Below, piece by piece: positions 9,301-19,374 of a stretch of DNA of 19,480 nt. The stretch is from the NCBI GenBank assembly GCA_028565635.1, contig JAOXYB010015576.1, forward strand, positions 1 through 19,480, read 5' to 3'. The number at the start of each line of letters is the position of its first letter. Positions within the stretch are counted from its first letter, which is position 1. A program made the position numbers and the translations under genes. The notes below the pieces were generated by a model. The model was not told where the DNA came from. It was given only the letters and a program-made list of their open reading frames with translations, and made no database searches. The DNA is from Phoronis ovalis. Lineage: Eukaryota; Phoronida; Phoronidae.

Positions 9301-12300
9301 GTTATTTCAGCAGATGTTTAACCTGCATCAAAGTTTGTATCTGTAACATTTTTAAAGGGAATCTAGTTCAACTGCCAATCTCTAGCTTGGAATTAAAAAA
9401 ATAGAGGATGTCACTCTTTAAAGTAATTTGTGGTATAAAGTAAAAAGGTAACTTAGTTAAAGTTTGACTACAGTATCAGGTAATCAGATACTAAGTAATT
9501 AGGCAACTTGTGTATAATTTCTTTTCATTAATTTATTGCAGGTTATATATATCTCCAAAAAAGCTTTTACCTAGCCAATCAAAACAGAGCCCGTATAAAT
9601 GGGTACGACATGAATTTGAGCGACCCAGCCCTGAGATCTCATCTGCCAGAAAATCATTAGTATTTAAAATAGAAGAAAGTAAGTTGATATAAAAATGTAA
9701 CATTTGCTACATTGCGTTGCAGTCAACAACTGGCATAGATAGTGTACAGGCCAGGGTACACCTCTCTCGGTGTACTGGAGGATTAATTAACAGTTGTTGC
9801 ACTCTTATTCTTAATAAAATGTGATAAACTTACTCACTTTAGTGCAGTACTTCTCTTAGCATTTTGAAGACCAGTAAATAACTAGCCCATCAGTAGGAGC
9901 CATCTACAAATAAATTTCAGCTGTAACATTGAAGTATTACAGTTGATTGTAAACATTTTGTATTAAAACTTATGTGTTTCAATTTTTACTTGTTTGTCCT
10001 GTAGTAACAAGCCCAAGAAATAATTTAGCATATAGGAGTATGACACCACCATCGAAGCAACAACAAAGCTCGTCAGCATCACCTCTACTTACAAATGGGA
10101 ACGTACCTTCAATTCGGCAGCCATTGGGAATATCACCATTGACAGGTAATAAGCGGAAAATGTAATAACTAAAAAACATGCTAACGTTACTGTTGTTTGT
10201 AATAAAAGAATAACAAATTGTGTTAAATCCTGCATATATTAACTAGAAATTTGTTTACCTGTTGATCATCTAAACAGGTAAAATAGTATTGAAAATTGTA
10301 ATAATAATTCCCTGTGTACCCCTATAACAATTGAACTTAATAACTTATGTATGTATTATACTTGTAAATTTTAAGATAATTCGCAGACTACTAAATATTC
10401 TGGGTTTGGAACCCTACAGTACACATACAGTGTTTTGTTAAAACTTACTGATTATAACACAATAAATTTACTTATTGGTAACAATAAATTTACTTATTGG
10501 TATCTAATCTATTCGCTTACAGGAAAACCAAGTAAGAATTGTTAGACATCGTTTTGCATGTTGTCCGTGTTACTAGAAAACTGTAGAATACAGGCATTAG
10601 ATTAAACTAGAGTTATTGATATCATGTCATAGTAGCCTGCTGGCTATGTTCATGTTAAACTAAGATCTGTTGTCTAACTAACTGTAGATTCATATATTCT
10701 TTGTGAGATACTTCTAACTGATAATCACATAGACTTGTTCTGTTGATAAAACGTTATGCCCTGCATGTTTACTTCAGTTAACCCCCCCTCCACTCCATTA
10801 TAGCTGTGTCAGGTTATGTTGTTCAATTTCTGGATAGGTCGGCATATATCTGATTTTTGTGATGGTCTGTTCATGTTTTAAAAATTTCACTAACATGTTA
10901 GTTTACAAATGCAGTTGCCAGCAATAAGTGAACAAAGTTGTAAAACATGATATTCTAACTAGTCTAATAAGGCATGATGTTCTATTTGTGTAGACTAGCA
11001 GTATTGTAATTGTATATTTTCACCTATAATTGTTGTTAACAGAAGTTAATTTAACATAATTAGCAAGCTTGATGAAAGCTTTTTGACAGTAATGGTATGA
11101 AAGCAGGAAATTTTCTCAAATATTTCAATTTTGTGTTTTTCAATACCAACTAATATGCAACTGATAGACTTTCTTTCAAACCATTTCATGGACCATGCCT
11201 AATTCCATTATTCCTAACTCCAAACCTAACTATCCATGAGCTGTATGTGAATTAAATCATTCTATTGCTTTTCTAGTGTAGGAATTGTTAAGCCTTGTCA
11301 CCTTAAATGTTACTGATTTGTTTCTAGGGCCAGCTATAGATACAGGCACTTTCACAAGACCTAAAAAGAAGAAAGCTTTTACATCCAGACTAAATGAAAA
11401 TACTTTTAATGACACCTCGCAAAATGATTCCCGGGAAGTTAGTCCGGAAGATGCTGTGGATTCTGATTTACCAAGACCAACTAATGTTTCAGACATACAG
11501 GCATTGGCAAAAGCACAAGAAGATCGTAAGTTACATGATAATATAAATCGACTGGCTCCTACAATGAGATGCTGCCTGTACATTTTACTGATAGTTAATT
11601 ATTAGGTGTTTTTGAAATTTGTCCTTTGCATGTTGAATCTAAACTGTAGTAAGCTATGGTGCGTTATTTATTTGAAGAGAAGTCACATTTTCTATTAATT
11701 TCTCGTAAAGTTTGCAAACAACTTGTATTTCAATTCTTTTAAATGGCCATAAAATTTATCATTATTATGTCATGCAAATACAAATTCAGATAAAATTCAA
11801 ATATTTTACATTTTGTTAGACTTTCCAAATAGGACCCTTTCTTATTGCAGCTTCCCATGTTGACCACTAGGGGCTATGTCACCATTCATAGGAAGTAAAA
11901 TAGTTCATGTTGTACATAAAATGGTACTTCCTCTGTAGCAAAAGTGATATCTTGACAAAATAATTATTTCTAGCCCTTTTATGATTTTAGAAAGTGTAAA
12001 CGACACTTTCATCACTAAATCAATCAAATGATTTGTTGTAGAAAAACTGATATTTTCAATGCACTAAGTGCTAGGCTAACCCTCAAATCTCATATTTTCT
12101 GACATAATACCCTGGTGGCCAAGACCTGAAACTCTTAAATAGAAAAGGTTCTACTTCTCATAAAATGGCATTATATGTGCATGCTACATGGAGTCTTACC
12201 AGCAGTAGAAAATGGCTATTTATTAGGTTGTACATATATATCATTACATTTAATTAGTTGAATTTCTTAATTAGCCAGATTATTCATCTGAAATATGTTG

Positions 12301-15300
12301 TCTCACTTATTGTTTTATGGTTATACAGTTATAGTTTTTAGATAAATCTGTGTGTTTCTTGCATGAATTGATAACTAGTAATGATTGCCATGTGGCTACA
12401 TTCGTGTGCAGAATTTTGCATATCTGACTATTACTTGCTTGTTGCATTTCAAAAATTCACATTATGAAGGAAATAACGTCTCTATTGCAACATTACACAT
12501 ACTGGGCAGTAATATCCTGAAACACAGTGGCTATAGTTATCGAGGGATATTCTTACCATCACTGTGTTTTAAAATCCTCCTGCCTGGTAAGAGTGATGCA
12601 GTAATAACTGTTATATCCAGTAGCACATAGAGCATTTCTGATACTGTAAAAGCATGGAAGCCTTATCTTGATAGTATTTTTCTTAATCTTTTCTCCTGGG
12701 TTCTAGGCTTAAGACAAAGCTACAATTCTCCAGGCACCTCTCCCCGAAGAAGTAAGTGGATCACTGTTACATCCAATTGTTTCCTTTCATCTTATTTTGT
12801 TCTGTACAGTTTCATAAGTAAGAGTTGAGATTTAATGTAAGGTACCAGCATGCCATAAATTATTAAAGATGAATGGATTGCACGCATTTTGCCGCACAGA
12901 GGTTAATAAGTACACAGTAAGAACTAAATGGCAATCTGATTGTTACATAGTAGTAAAGACTGCATTATAAAGCATTTTAGATAGAGCACATTTGGATATT
13001 GTGATTAGCATAAAGCAGAAAGAATTTACTACCAAAGATTACTATCGTTTGCAACGAAATGTGATCTTGTGATATAGTGGTATTTCATTTGTGATATTTG
13101 ATTTTATAATGCATTTATATTGAAATACCACTAGGCTGCAGGGTAGACACTGCGTAAGAAAGTCATGGTATTGTTAATAGTACAATTTCCGTTTAGTTGA
13201 AAGAAAGTCATTTATTATTTCTTGCAGATTTAAGATCCAGCAGCAAACCACATGCTGTGCCTCCTCTTGCCTTGAATGATCTAGACAATTCTTCACCAAA
13301 CGGCTCCAACAGGTCAAGTCCTGGCCGTTTTGATGGTATGTATTCATTAGGCGAGACCAAAAATAAACCTTGTTTAGCGAGTGCATCCACTTCCAATTTT
13401 GGCATTTTCACTTTAAATTTTTTTTCAGAAAAACTTGTTTTAAAACCAGCCCGACCACTTCAAATTTTGGCGTTTAATTTTTTTATTTATTTGTCTAAGT
13501 ATATTCTGTGTGGGAAGCCATTTCAAGTAACATTTCTGAATTATCCTATTTTTAACTTGCATAAGTTTATAATGAGAGATTTTTTACTCCATGCAAATAT
13601 ACATCCCAAAATATGATGTACGGTAGTTCCTGAAATTACATGTTAACTGCATAAATGCTAGCACACTATATATTTGCTAGTTAGTACAGTCATCATTTCT
13701 GTAGCTTTAACATTGTGTATCACAAAGTAACTGATTTTCTTTTTTTATAACTTTCATGCTTTTTTATTATTCACTCTGTTTCTAAAAACTGCCCCATGTG
13801 CTAGTCAACGTTTTAATATTTGGTACTGTTGATTAAGTGCGTAGTAGATTGTATATAATGATACTCCTTCTTTTCTTAGATCCTCAATATAACCCTCAAC
13901 TTACAAGACGTTTAAGTAAGAGTAAAAATAGTGTGGCTTCTACTAGCTCACATTCCAGTGCTGGTAGCAATGGGTCTCCTACTGAAAGCCCTTACAGCAG
14001 CCAGCAGTACTTAGATGACGGGGCACAAGGTAAGCTCAGAAAGGAAGAAACTTGTTTTTACATAATGTTCCTAATTCAAAGTGATTGTTATGACAGGAAA
14101 TTATGCACTGTGACTGGATGTCATGAATAGCATGCCGGTATTTGTAAATTAATTAAATTTAGATGAGATGATCTTTCAGCCAAATTAGTATGCATGGTTG
14201 TCTGATAAACAGATTTTTCCATTGCCTGAAGTAGCTCCATTATACTATTTGTAACTGAAATTACTGTGGAAAGTAAAACCAAGTGTATTAGAGCATAGTA
14301 CTAAAGTATAAGAGCCTATCATATATCAACAGTTATGCAGTTAGGGATCACACCAAACTAATGCTTGCTTTGAAGTTGTGCTGTTGTTTGTTGTAGCTTC
14401 AGAGCTGAAATGGCCTCTGATAGTAAATTCATATACCAAACAAATGTTTATCCTTGCACAGGTAACTGTACATAGTAAAATATTTCTTCTAAGTTCATAT
14501 CATAATATTTTCGATGTGTTTAGTAAATAGTATAGCAATTTATTAGCATAAGAGATTCATTCTGTATTTCAGAATCCCCAAAAGTTAAATCACCAAACTC
14601 GCAGAATGGCATGCGACAGGTAGACAGTGATTCAAAACTGATGCAGCATGGCAGATCTCTGGGGAATAACAAACTTAATTCTTCCACTGGACAGTTAAAT
14701 GCGAGACTTATCCCAGGTAGACCATCGTCACCAGCATTAAAATCTGTAGGAAACACATCTCCCAGGAGATCCACGTCACCGGCAGGAAGAAGTAGTATAC
14801 CGAGACCAGGGGGCAGTGGTGGAAGAACAGGCATACCTGCACCGAGAAGGTATAAAGTGTTTTTGTGTCCGTAGTATCACTTGGTTATCTGTGTTTGATG
14901 TACAATGTTGTTAACACTCTGTTTTAATGGGGCATTGTACCACTTGCTTCCCCAAAAGTTTGAATAAGCCGAATAACAACCGTATCTAAACAAAGTTGTT
15001 TAGATACAATTAAATCTATTTTACAACTCTGTCTGAATCACTTGTGGTAAAAAGTTGTACGTAAATAATGCGTTTGTGACAATGTTGTAAAATTACGGTC
15101 AAAATGTTTTACATAAAGTTGATCTAATGAAGAGGGTTCTTTGCTTATCGCGGTTTCACTTTACCTAGGTGCTATTAATATATGAATGAATAAATTCATT
15201 TATTAGGCCACACCAAAAAAAAATTGTTTAACGGGCCAAACCCCTTAATAGAAACTAAATCAGTTAGGAAGGTTTTTTTATATTCATTTTTTTTTAAAGC

Positions 15301-15868
15301 GTTTAACGGGCAAAAGCCCATAAAAACCAAATGGTGTTAAGAGAAAAAAATATATATAAGATAATAAAAAGAATAAGGTTTATTAAAAAAAGTGAAAATT
15401 TTAAGCGATTGCAGTTGCTTTTTGGTCTGACTGTAAAGTGACATGTGATTACATATAACCACAGATGTGCCTCATGTCACCTGCACATCTGTGGGTACAT
15501 AATATGTGTTACAAAAACAATAAACAACATGCAGCACAAATGGGCTTATAAGTCACTTTAAATAAACAATAAACAGGTGCGGAGCAAGAACAACAAAATG
15601 ATATAAGTGCTGCAGTTCAAGGATTTTTATGAGGAATGTGATAAGATGTTTCCTAATCATTTTGTTCCATTAGAGTACTGTTTAACAATATTTTCATGCT
15701 AATAGACTCCATGAATGTGCTTCTAAAACTGAAACCCATTTAATGTTGTCATCAATTTCAGTGTGCTCATTCCTTTTTTTTTCCTGTAGGTCTGGAATTC
15801 CTTCTCCAAGAACTTCATCAAACCAGCAACGGTATGGTGATGATAGCTGGAAAGATGGTTGCTACTAG
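6379..15868 (+). CDS. SLAIN2: SLAIN motif-containing microtubule plus-end protein (SLAIN1/2 family), complete
   Basis: Exons are 6379-6719, 9542-9678, 10005-10145, 11328-11525, 12707-12751, 13228-13335, 13880-14029, 14573-14849 and 15790-15868. Together they give 1476 nt, 491 residues. All borders are GT-AG; the donor after 14849 (GTATAA) is weak. The start is the first ATG in this frame after an in-frame TAG at 6337. The protein begins with a predicted coiled coil (about residues 14-38, QEVKKLQDLVKKLERQNEAL), nearly identical to human SLAIN2 [20 protein letters not shown]. The exon 1/2 junction gives DSWLYISPKK (SLAIN2: ESWLYSSPKK), followed by PSPE and ARKSL. The DIQALAKAQED/RLRQSY junction matches DVQILARMQEESLRQEY. 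The C-terminus is DDSWKDGCY, as in SLAIN2. The rest is low-complexity, rich in Ser, Pro and Arg. SLAIN1/2 bind EB1 and ch-TOG to promote microtubule growth. Three (S/T)xIP motifs (SSIP 447-450, TGIP 459-462, SGIP 467-470) fit EB binding. At 491 aa it is shorter than vertebrate SLAIN2 (about 580). Invertebrate SLAINs may predate the 1/2 split, so the symbol is by similarity. Confidence 0.94.
6720..9541 (+). other. SLAIN intron 1
   Basis: A 2.8-kb AT-rich intron with donor GTGAGT and acceptor TTATTGCAG. It contains a short (TA)n run near 7110-7122. I see no RNA gene, supported coding exon or structured repeat. A minus-strand open frame at 8316-8564 was considered as a transposase relic and not accepted. 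Confidence 0.7.
10459..10502 (+). repeat. Perfect 22-bp tandem duplication
   Basis: The unit ACAATAAATTTACTTATTGGTA occurs twice without a mismatch; each unit holds a CAATAA/TTATTG inverted repeat. It ends 20 bp before the candidate microexon, i.e. in its branch-point region. Confidence 0.9.
10523..10531 (+). CDS. Candidate 9-nt SLAIN microexon
   Basis: CGCTTACAG precedes and GTAAGA follows GAAAACCAA. Both splice sites are good, a pyrimidine-leaning stretch and a CTAAT branch-like site lie upstream, and the 9 nt keep phase 1. Inclusion would change ...SPLT-G-PAID... to ...SPLT-G-K-P-R-PAID..., a local Lys/Arg insertion. It is optional: the flanking exons also join in frame without it. Splice-like matches of this size can occur by chance. 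Confidence 0.4.
11526..12706 (+). other. SLAIN intron 4
   Basis: A 1.2-kb intron with donor GTAAGT and acceptor TTCTAG. No RNA gene, repeat or coding stretch is evident. The other downstream introns (12752-13227, 13336-13879, 14030-14572) are equally plain. Confidence 0.65.
15459..15494 (+). repeat. Perfect 12-bp hairpin in SLAIN intron 8
   Basis: CCACAGATGTGC and GCACATCTGTGG are exact complements around a 12-nt loop. Weaker outer symmetry (TAAAGTGAC near 15434 against GTCACTTTA near 15553) suggests the core of a small palindromic element. The same intron holds a two-copy direct motif, GTTTAACGGGC, near 15227 and 15300, and AT-rich low-complexity sequence. Together these look like degraded repeat DNA. 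Confidence 0.6.
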
Positions 15869-17850
15869 TTACTTGTTGTATATATTAGAAACAAAATCCA
15901 ACATCTAGTAAATTATTAAAGGAAATCTGGTGATAGACCAACTCTTTCTTGGGTTGACAAAATACAGTGCATCCAAGAACTTTGGTTTAATGAAACGTTT
16001 TATATGAATTTTTGTCAGAAAAGAAAAATACATTCTCAATGTAGGCATAATTTTGAGCAGTTGTATATACATAAAAACACTGGAAAATTCTGTTAGGTTC
16101 AGTTTTGAATTAAAACTCATTTCATCTGCATGCATTTGTAATGATGACTTCTGTGGGTCTGTATTGATTGAGCAGTATTGTATTGATTCCTTACTTTGTG
16201 TACAAAATGCAAAGTAGAGCCCAGAGTTTTGTTTGTGCAAAACCTTCATAGCGTTACCAGTTGAGTGGTTTGACTTGACATTTCTTTGTTTATTGTTTAT
16301 GGTTATGTTTAAGAGAAAAATGTCATGACACAGTATTATGTTTTAAATTGAACTGCCAGTTACAAATAAAATTAAGAGAAACTGTAATTGTGTTCTTACC
16401 GGATACTAACAATAGCAATTGACCACGGCTGTTTTATAATAGTGTGATTATTATAAGGGATTTTATTAAGGACGCACCTATGTTCAGTAATTTCATAGTA
16501 CAATGCAATTGTGCTTCAAATGTTACAACAGCGTGTGTTATGTACTGTTTCCAAGTACTTACAACAGCACGAGTGTAAAGAAAAAATAATTGTGTATCAA
16601 GCATGGCAATGATAAGTGGATACACAGGCTGAGTGCTTGTTAAAATAGTTCTAATAGTTTTATTTGTTTGTTTATTTATTTTTGACGGCCTGGATATCCC
16701 GTTGTTAAAATTCTGAGTGTTTACATGACCAGGGGGGTCTATCTTAGAAATATGTATCTAGATGTCCAAGCTTGTGGATTAGCAACAATGTAACGATACT
16801 TAAAACTGTTGCAACAAGTGACTGAGAATCAGTAAGCTATTGCAGGATCGGTTCAAAGAATAAATTCAATATGTAAGCAAAAATTGAAGTTTTGTGATTG
16901 CACATGATTGTTCATGATACTTTAAGTGTAGTTACACATTCTAACGGTTACCATTTTTTCTCACCCACGTTTTCAGAGTGCATGTTACAAACTTTACTGC
17001 AGTTATTCAAAGCACAAAAATGTATGGTATATTTATTTCAAAGAAGCAAAATATATATTTGAAGATTGCTTAAATGTGTTGTTATTTTTTTGGTTTCCCA
17101 TGCGTTCTTGCTGTATTTGGTAAGTACAGTATAAAACAAATTGGTGCCCATTTCTCGTGGTATTGGCGTTTCCAAAGCCATATGTGTTGTGAAATACACA
17201 AAATTGTAGAATAATCGCTTGTAGATTGGATGTTTCGTATACAAATTGCATGACAAATTGACAAAAGGTTGGTTCTAACAGCTGAATAGACACAAATTAA
17301 TTTCATTCTTTTTTTATGTCACATGGGGCTTTTGATGATACAAGAAACTACATATCACTGGCACTGAAATTATGTCTGCAAATTGTAAAAATATACTGGA
17401 ATGTGTGTGTTTAACAGTACATAATGCTGCCTCAGTGTAAATACTTTCTATGAGCTTAAATCATAAAAGCTTCACTTTATCTGCCCTGCTAGTTAATAAT
17501 TTTCTGTGAATATCTGGTAATCATGAGCTTCAGACTTCAACCAAGAACTTGGTGTTATTCTCTACAGTGTATATTTACACCATCAAAAATACATATTATG
17601 TACTGAGCATTAACTAAAATCTCGAGTAAATGTAATCTAAATTTTAGATACGAATAGTTTGTTTACTCTGTAAAGAATGTGACTATATAAGTCTTACCAT
17701 TGGTAAGTTTTACAGATTTAATACCTCGTGATACAGGTAAAATGAAAGAACCATGTGTGTATAGTGTCTGCTATGCTGCGAATAAAATATTTTACTTAAT
17801 AAATACGTGAGTAAAAACTAAATAAATGTTTTTAATATTTATTTCAATAC
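15869..17850 (+). other. SLAIN 3' UTR and SLAIN-RPL9 intergenic DNA
   Basis: No coding stretch is seen. AATAAA signals occur at 16365-16370, 16859-16864, and as a cluster at 17781-17786, 17798-17803 and 17821-17826. Use of the last cluster gives a UTR of about 2 kb, ending roughly 100 bp before the RPL9 start. The 16365 site would give about 0.5 kb. The actual end cannot be read from sequence alone. Confidence 0.5.
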
Positions 17851-17915
17851 ATACATTGCAAAAAATAGATTGTTTTGTTTCTTGCTGCCGCTTGGTGTCG
17901 CCACTGCCTTCGTTC

Positions 17916-17944
17916 TATATTATTCCCATCATGCTTTGTGACGG
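17916..17944 (+). promoter_or_regulatory. RPL9 core promoter: TATA-like box and ZNF143-like site
   Basis: TATATTA at 17916-17922 lies 29 bp before the inferred TOP start, the correct spacing for a TATA-type element. It is followed at 17923-17940 by TTCCCATCATGCTTTGTG, which closely fits the Staf/ZNF143 binding site (YWCCCRNMATSCMYYRCR). Both assignments are by motif only. Confidence 0.5.
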
Positions 17945-17964
17945 CCTTTTTTCGGCCATCTTTG
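17945..17964 (+). other. RPL9: RPL9 noncoding first exon with 5'TOP start
   Basis: CCTTTTTTCGGCCATCTTTG is followed by the strong donor GTAAGA. A very short leader exon starting with C and a pyrimidine run, spliced to an exon whose ATG lies about 16 nt in (acceptor TTCAG before 18276), is the standard layout of animal ribosomal-protein genes. It makes the mRNA responsive to growth signals through LARP1/mTOR. The exact start base is inferred. Confidence 0.75.
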
Positions 17965-18291
17965 GTAAGACTGCTGGGATTCTTAGTAGGCTCACTTAAA
18001 TCCGTATTTATCCCATACTCTGATTAACATCGGGTTATTCTTTTATAAAACTCGAATTCTCTAAAATTAAGGACTTATTTCCAGTAATTATATCGTCTGG
18101 GAGTTTCAATAAACTGGAATTAAATTACGTTTAATTTCATCTTTCTCCCTTTGAATCCCAAAGATATGGTGATTGTGCTTTACCGGAAAATATGTCTATT
18201 ACTTGTAGTTTTGTATAAAACGTACTAGGTATAAAAGAAATGATGGTAATAATATCGTTTTATTTTTCTGTTCAGGCTTCAGTAAGTCAAC

Positions 18292-19374
18292 ATGAAGACC
18301 ATCTTGGCCAGTCAGAGTATCAAGATACCGGAGCAGGGTAAGACAAAACTTGGAGTCGCTAAATCCTAGATTTAAAATAGAGTTGCTTCACATTTTGTTC
18401 TGTTATCTGATGGTTACTCATCTGACAACAGCGCATAGATGTACTGTGTAAAATGCAACGTTTTGTGCAGTGCTTGTAAACTCGAGCAACGAATGTAACA
18501 CAATTTATCAGAATAGTTATAAATATACGTGTTCATATTAAATCACCATCCCTCCAGTCACTTTCTGAAAGGGTTAAGTGTAGAAGTGAAGTACGTTTAT
18601 ACTTAAATATATCCAGTGATGAATTAATATGAACCGCCCCAGTCTGAAAAATCATGACTGAATGGTTTGTATACCCTGAGGATTTATGAACCATAGTTCT
18701 GTGAGTACATTCTATGGCTTACGGTGGTAGGAGTAATGGAAGTTCAAGTTGGATAATCAGAAAGTATATGGACAGTGATATATGAACTAATTCGTTAGGA
18801 ATGACGTATATTTCGAAGTTTCGGCACTTTAACTGTAATCGGGTATGTAAGTTTCCATGACCGTTCGCACAACTCACAAGTCAGATTATCAAGAGCTAGT
18901 GCAGAGCATCATGAACCAGGACTACTTGCATGTGATATTCTGAATAGAACCTGATGACACATGGGAGAATGTTATATTTCCCTGTATATATAACATTTGT
19001 GACGAATATATTTAATCTACGAATGTGTATATTAAATATATATTACACAGTAAGATAATTTTTCAATTGCTACGTACATCAAAACTAACTACTTCAGACA
19101 ATTTACTACATAATAATTCTAGCATTCTCTACATGATAGCCGTATATATTACAAATAACTTATTCTTTCAGTATCCGTAAGTGTGAAATCCCGCAAGGTA
19201 ACAGTTAAGGGACCCAGGGGTACGCTGAGACGCGACTTCCATCATATGGGTATTGATATCCAAATACAAGGAACAAATTTGAAAGTTGTTAAGTGGTTTG
19301 GAACACGTAAAGAATTGGCTGCTGTTAGGACAGTATGCTCGCACATGGAGAACATGTTCAAGGGAGTTATGAAG
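18292..19374 (+). CDS. RPL9: 60S ribosomal protein L9 (uL6), 5' part; continues past the right edge
   Basis: Two coding exons are visible: 18292-18337, and 19172-19374 after a phase-1 intron. They encode MKTILASQSIKIPEQ, then VSVSVKSRKVTVKGPRGTL and onward, 83 residues in all, against about 190 for the full protein. MKTIL, VKGPRGTLRRDF, the RKELA block and VRTVCSH are hallmarks of eukaryotic L9. This covers the first of the two uL6 alpha/beta domains; the second lies outside the window. L9 sits on the 60S subunit near the GTPase-associated centre and sarcin-ricin loop. The start ATG is the first in the mature mRNA if the noncoding exon near 17945-17964 joins to 18276. The donor after 19374 is GTAGGT; an in-frame read-through past it is not expected to be coding. 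Intron 2 carries a candidate snoRNA and a transposon remnant, listed separately. Confidence 0.96.
18611..18683 (+). ncRNA. Candidate C/D-box snoRNA in RPL9 intron 2, targeting the LSU rRNA P-loop
   Basis: All parts of a C/D snoRNA are present in order. Box C is GTGATGA (18616-18622). D' is CTGA (18644-18647), followed by a degenerate C' (ATGACTG, 18654-18660). Box D is CTGA (18676-18679). The boxes are closed by a perfect ATCC/GGAT stem (18611-18614 with 18680-18683), and beyond one mismatch three more pairs continue. Length is 73 nt, normal for the class. The 11 nt before D', ACCGCCCCAGT (18633-18643), are the exact complement of ACTGGGGCGGT, the invariant P-loop stretch of 28S/25S rRNA. Under the D+5 rule the methylated base is the second G of GGGG. 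From memory this equals yeast 25S Gm2619 (snR67) and bacterial Gm2251. It should be processed from the spliced intron. No sequence search was possible. Confidence 0.8.
18722..18924. mobile_element. E5: truncated foldback copy (one arm) in RPL9 intron 2
   Basis: This stretch matches the right arm of E3 over about 200 bp, including a block at 18736-18752 (CAAGTTGGATAATCAGA), the run from TTCGAAGTTT to CATGACCGTTCGCA, and TTATCAAGAGCTAGTG. It ends in the family terminus CATGAACCAGGACTA. No matching left arm, terminal TAGTCCT or flanking duplication is seen upstream in the intron, so it is a partial copy. It starts about 40 bp after the candidate snoRNA. Confidence 0.75.

Larger units (their letters stand above)
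10146..11327 (+). other. SLAIN intron 3
   Basis: A 1.2-kb intron between exons ending at 10145 and starting at 11328. Apart from the tandem duplication and the candidate microexon I see nothing structured in it. Confidence 0.65.
18338..19171 (+). other. RPL9 intron 2, host of the snoRNA
   Basis: Donor GTAAGA and acceptor TATTCTTTCAG. It contains the candidate snoRNA (18611-18683) and the truncated foldback copy (18722-18924). The remaining 250 bp to the acceptor are plain AT-rich sequence. Confidence 0.8.

Noticed and set aside
13336-13616. Extension of SLAIN exon 7 through an open frame
   Set aside because: GTATGT at 13336 joins in frame to exon 8; the extension reads as AT-rich intron.
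15905-16249. Minus-strand 114-codon open frame in the SLAIN 3' UTR
   Set aside because: Low-complexity residue mix from AT-rich sequence, no motif and no promoter; likely chance.
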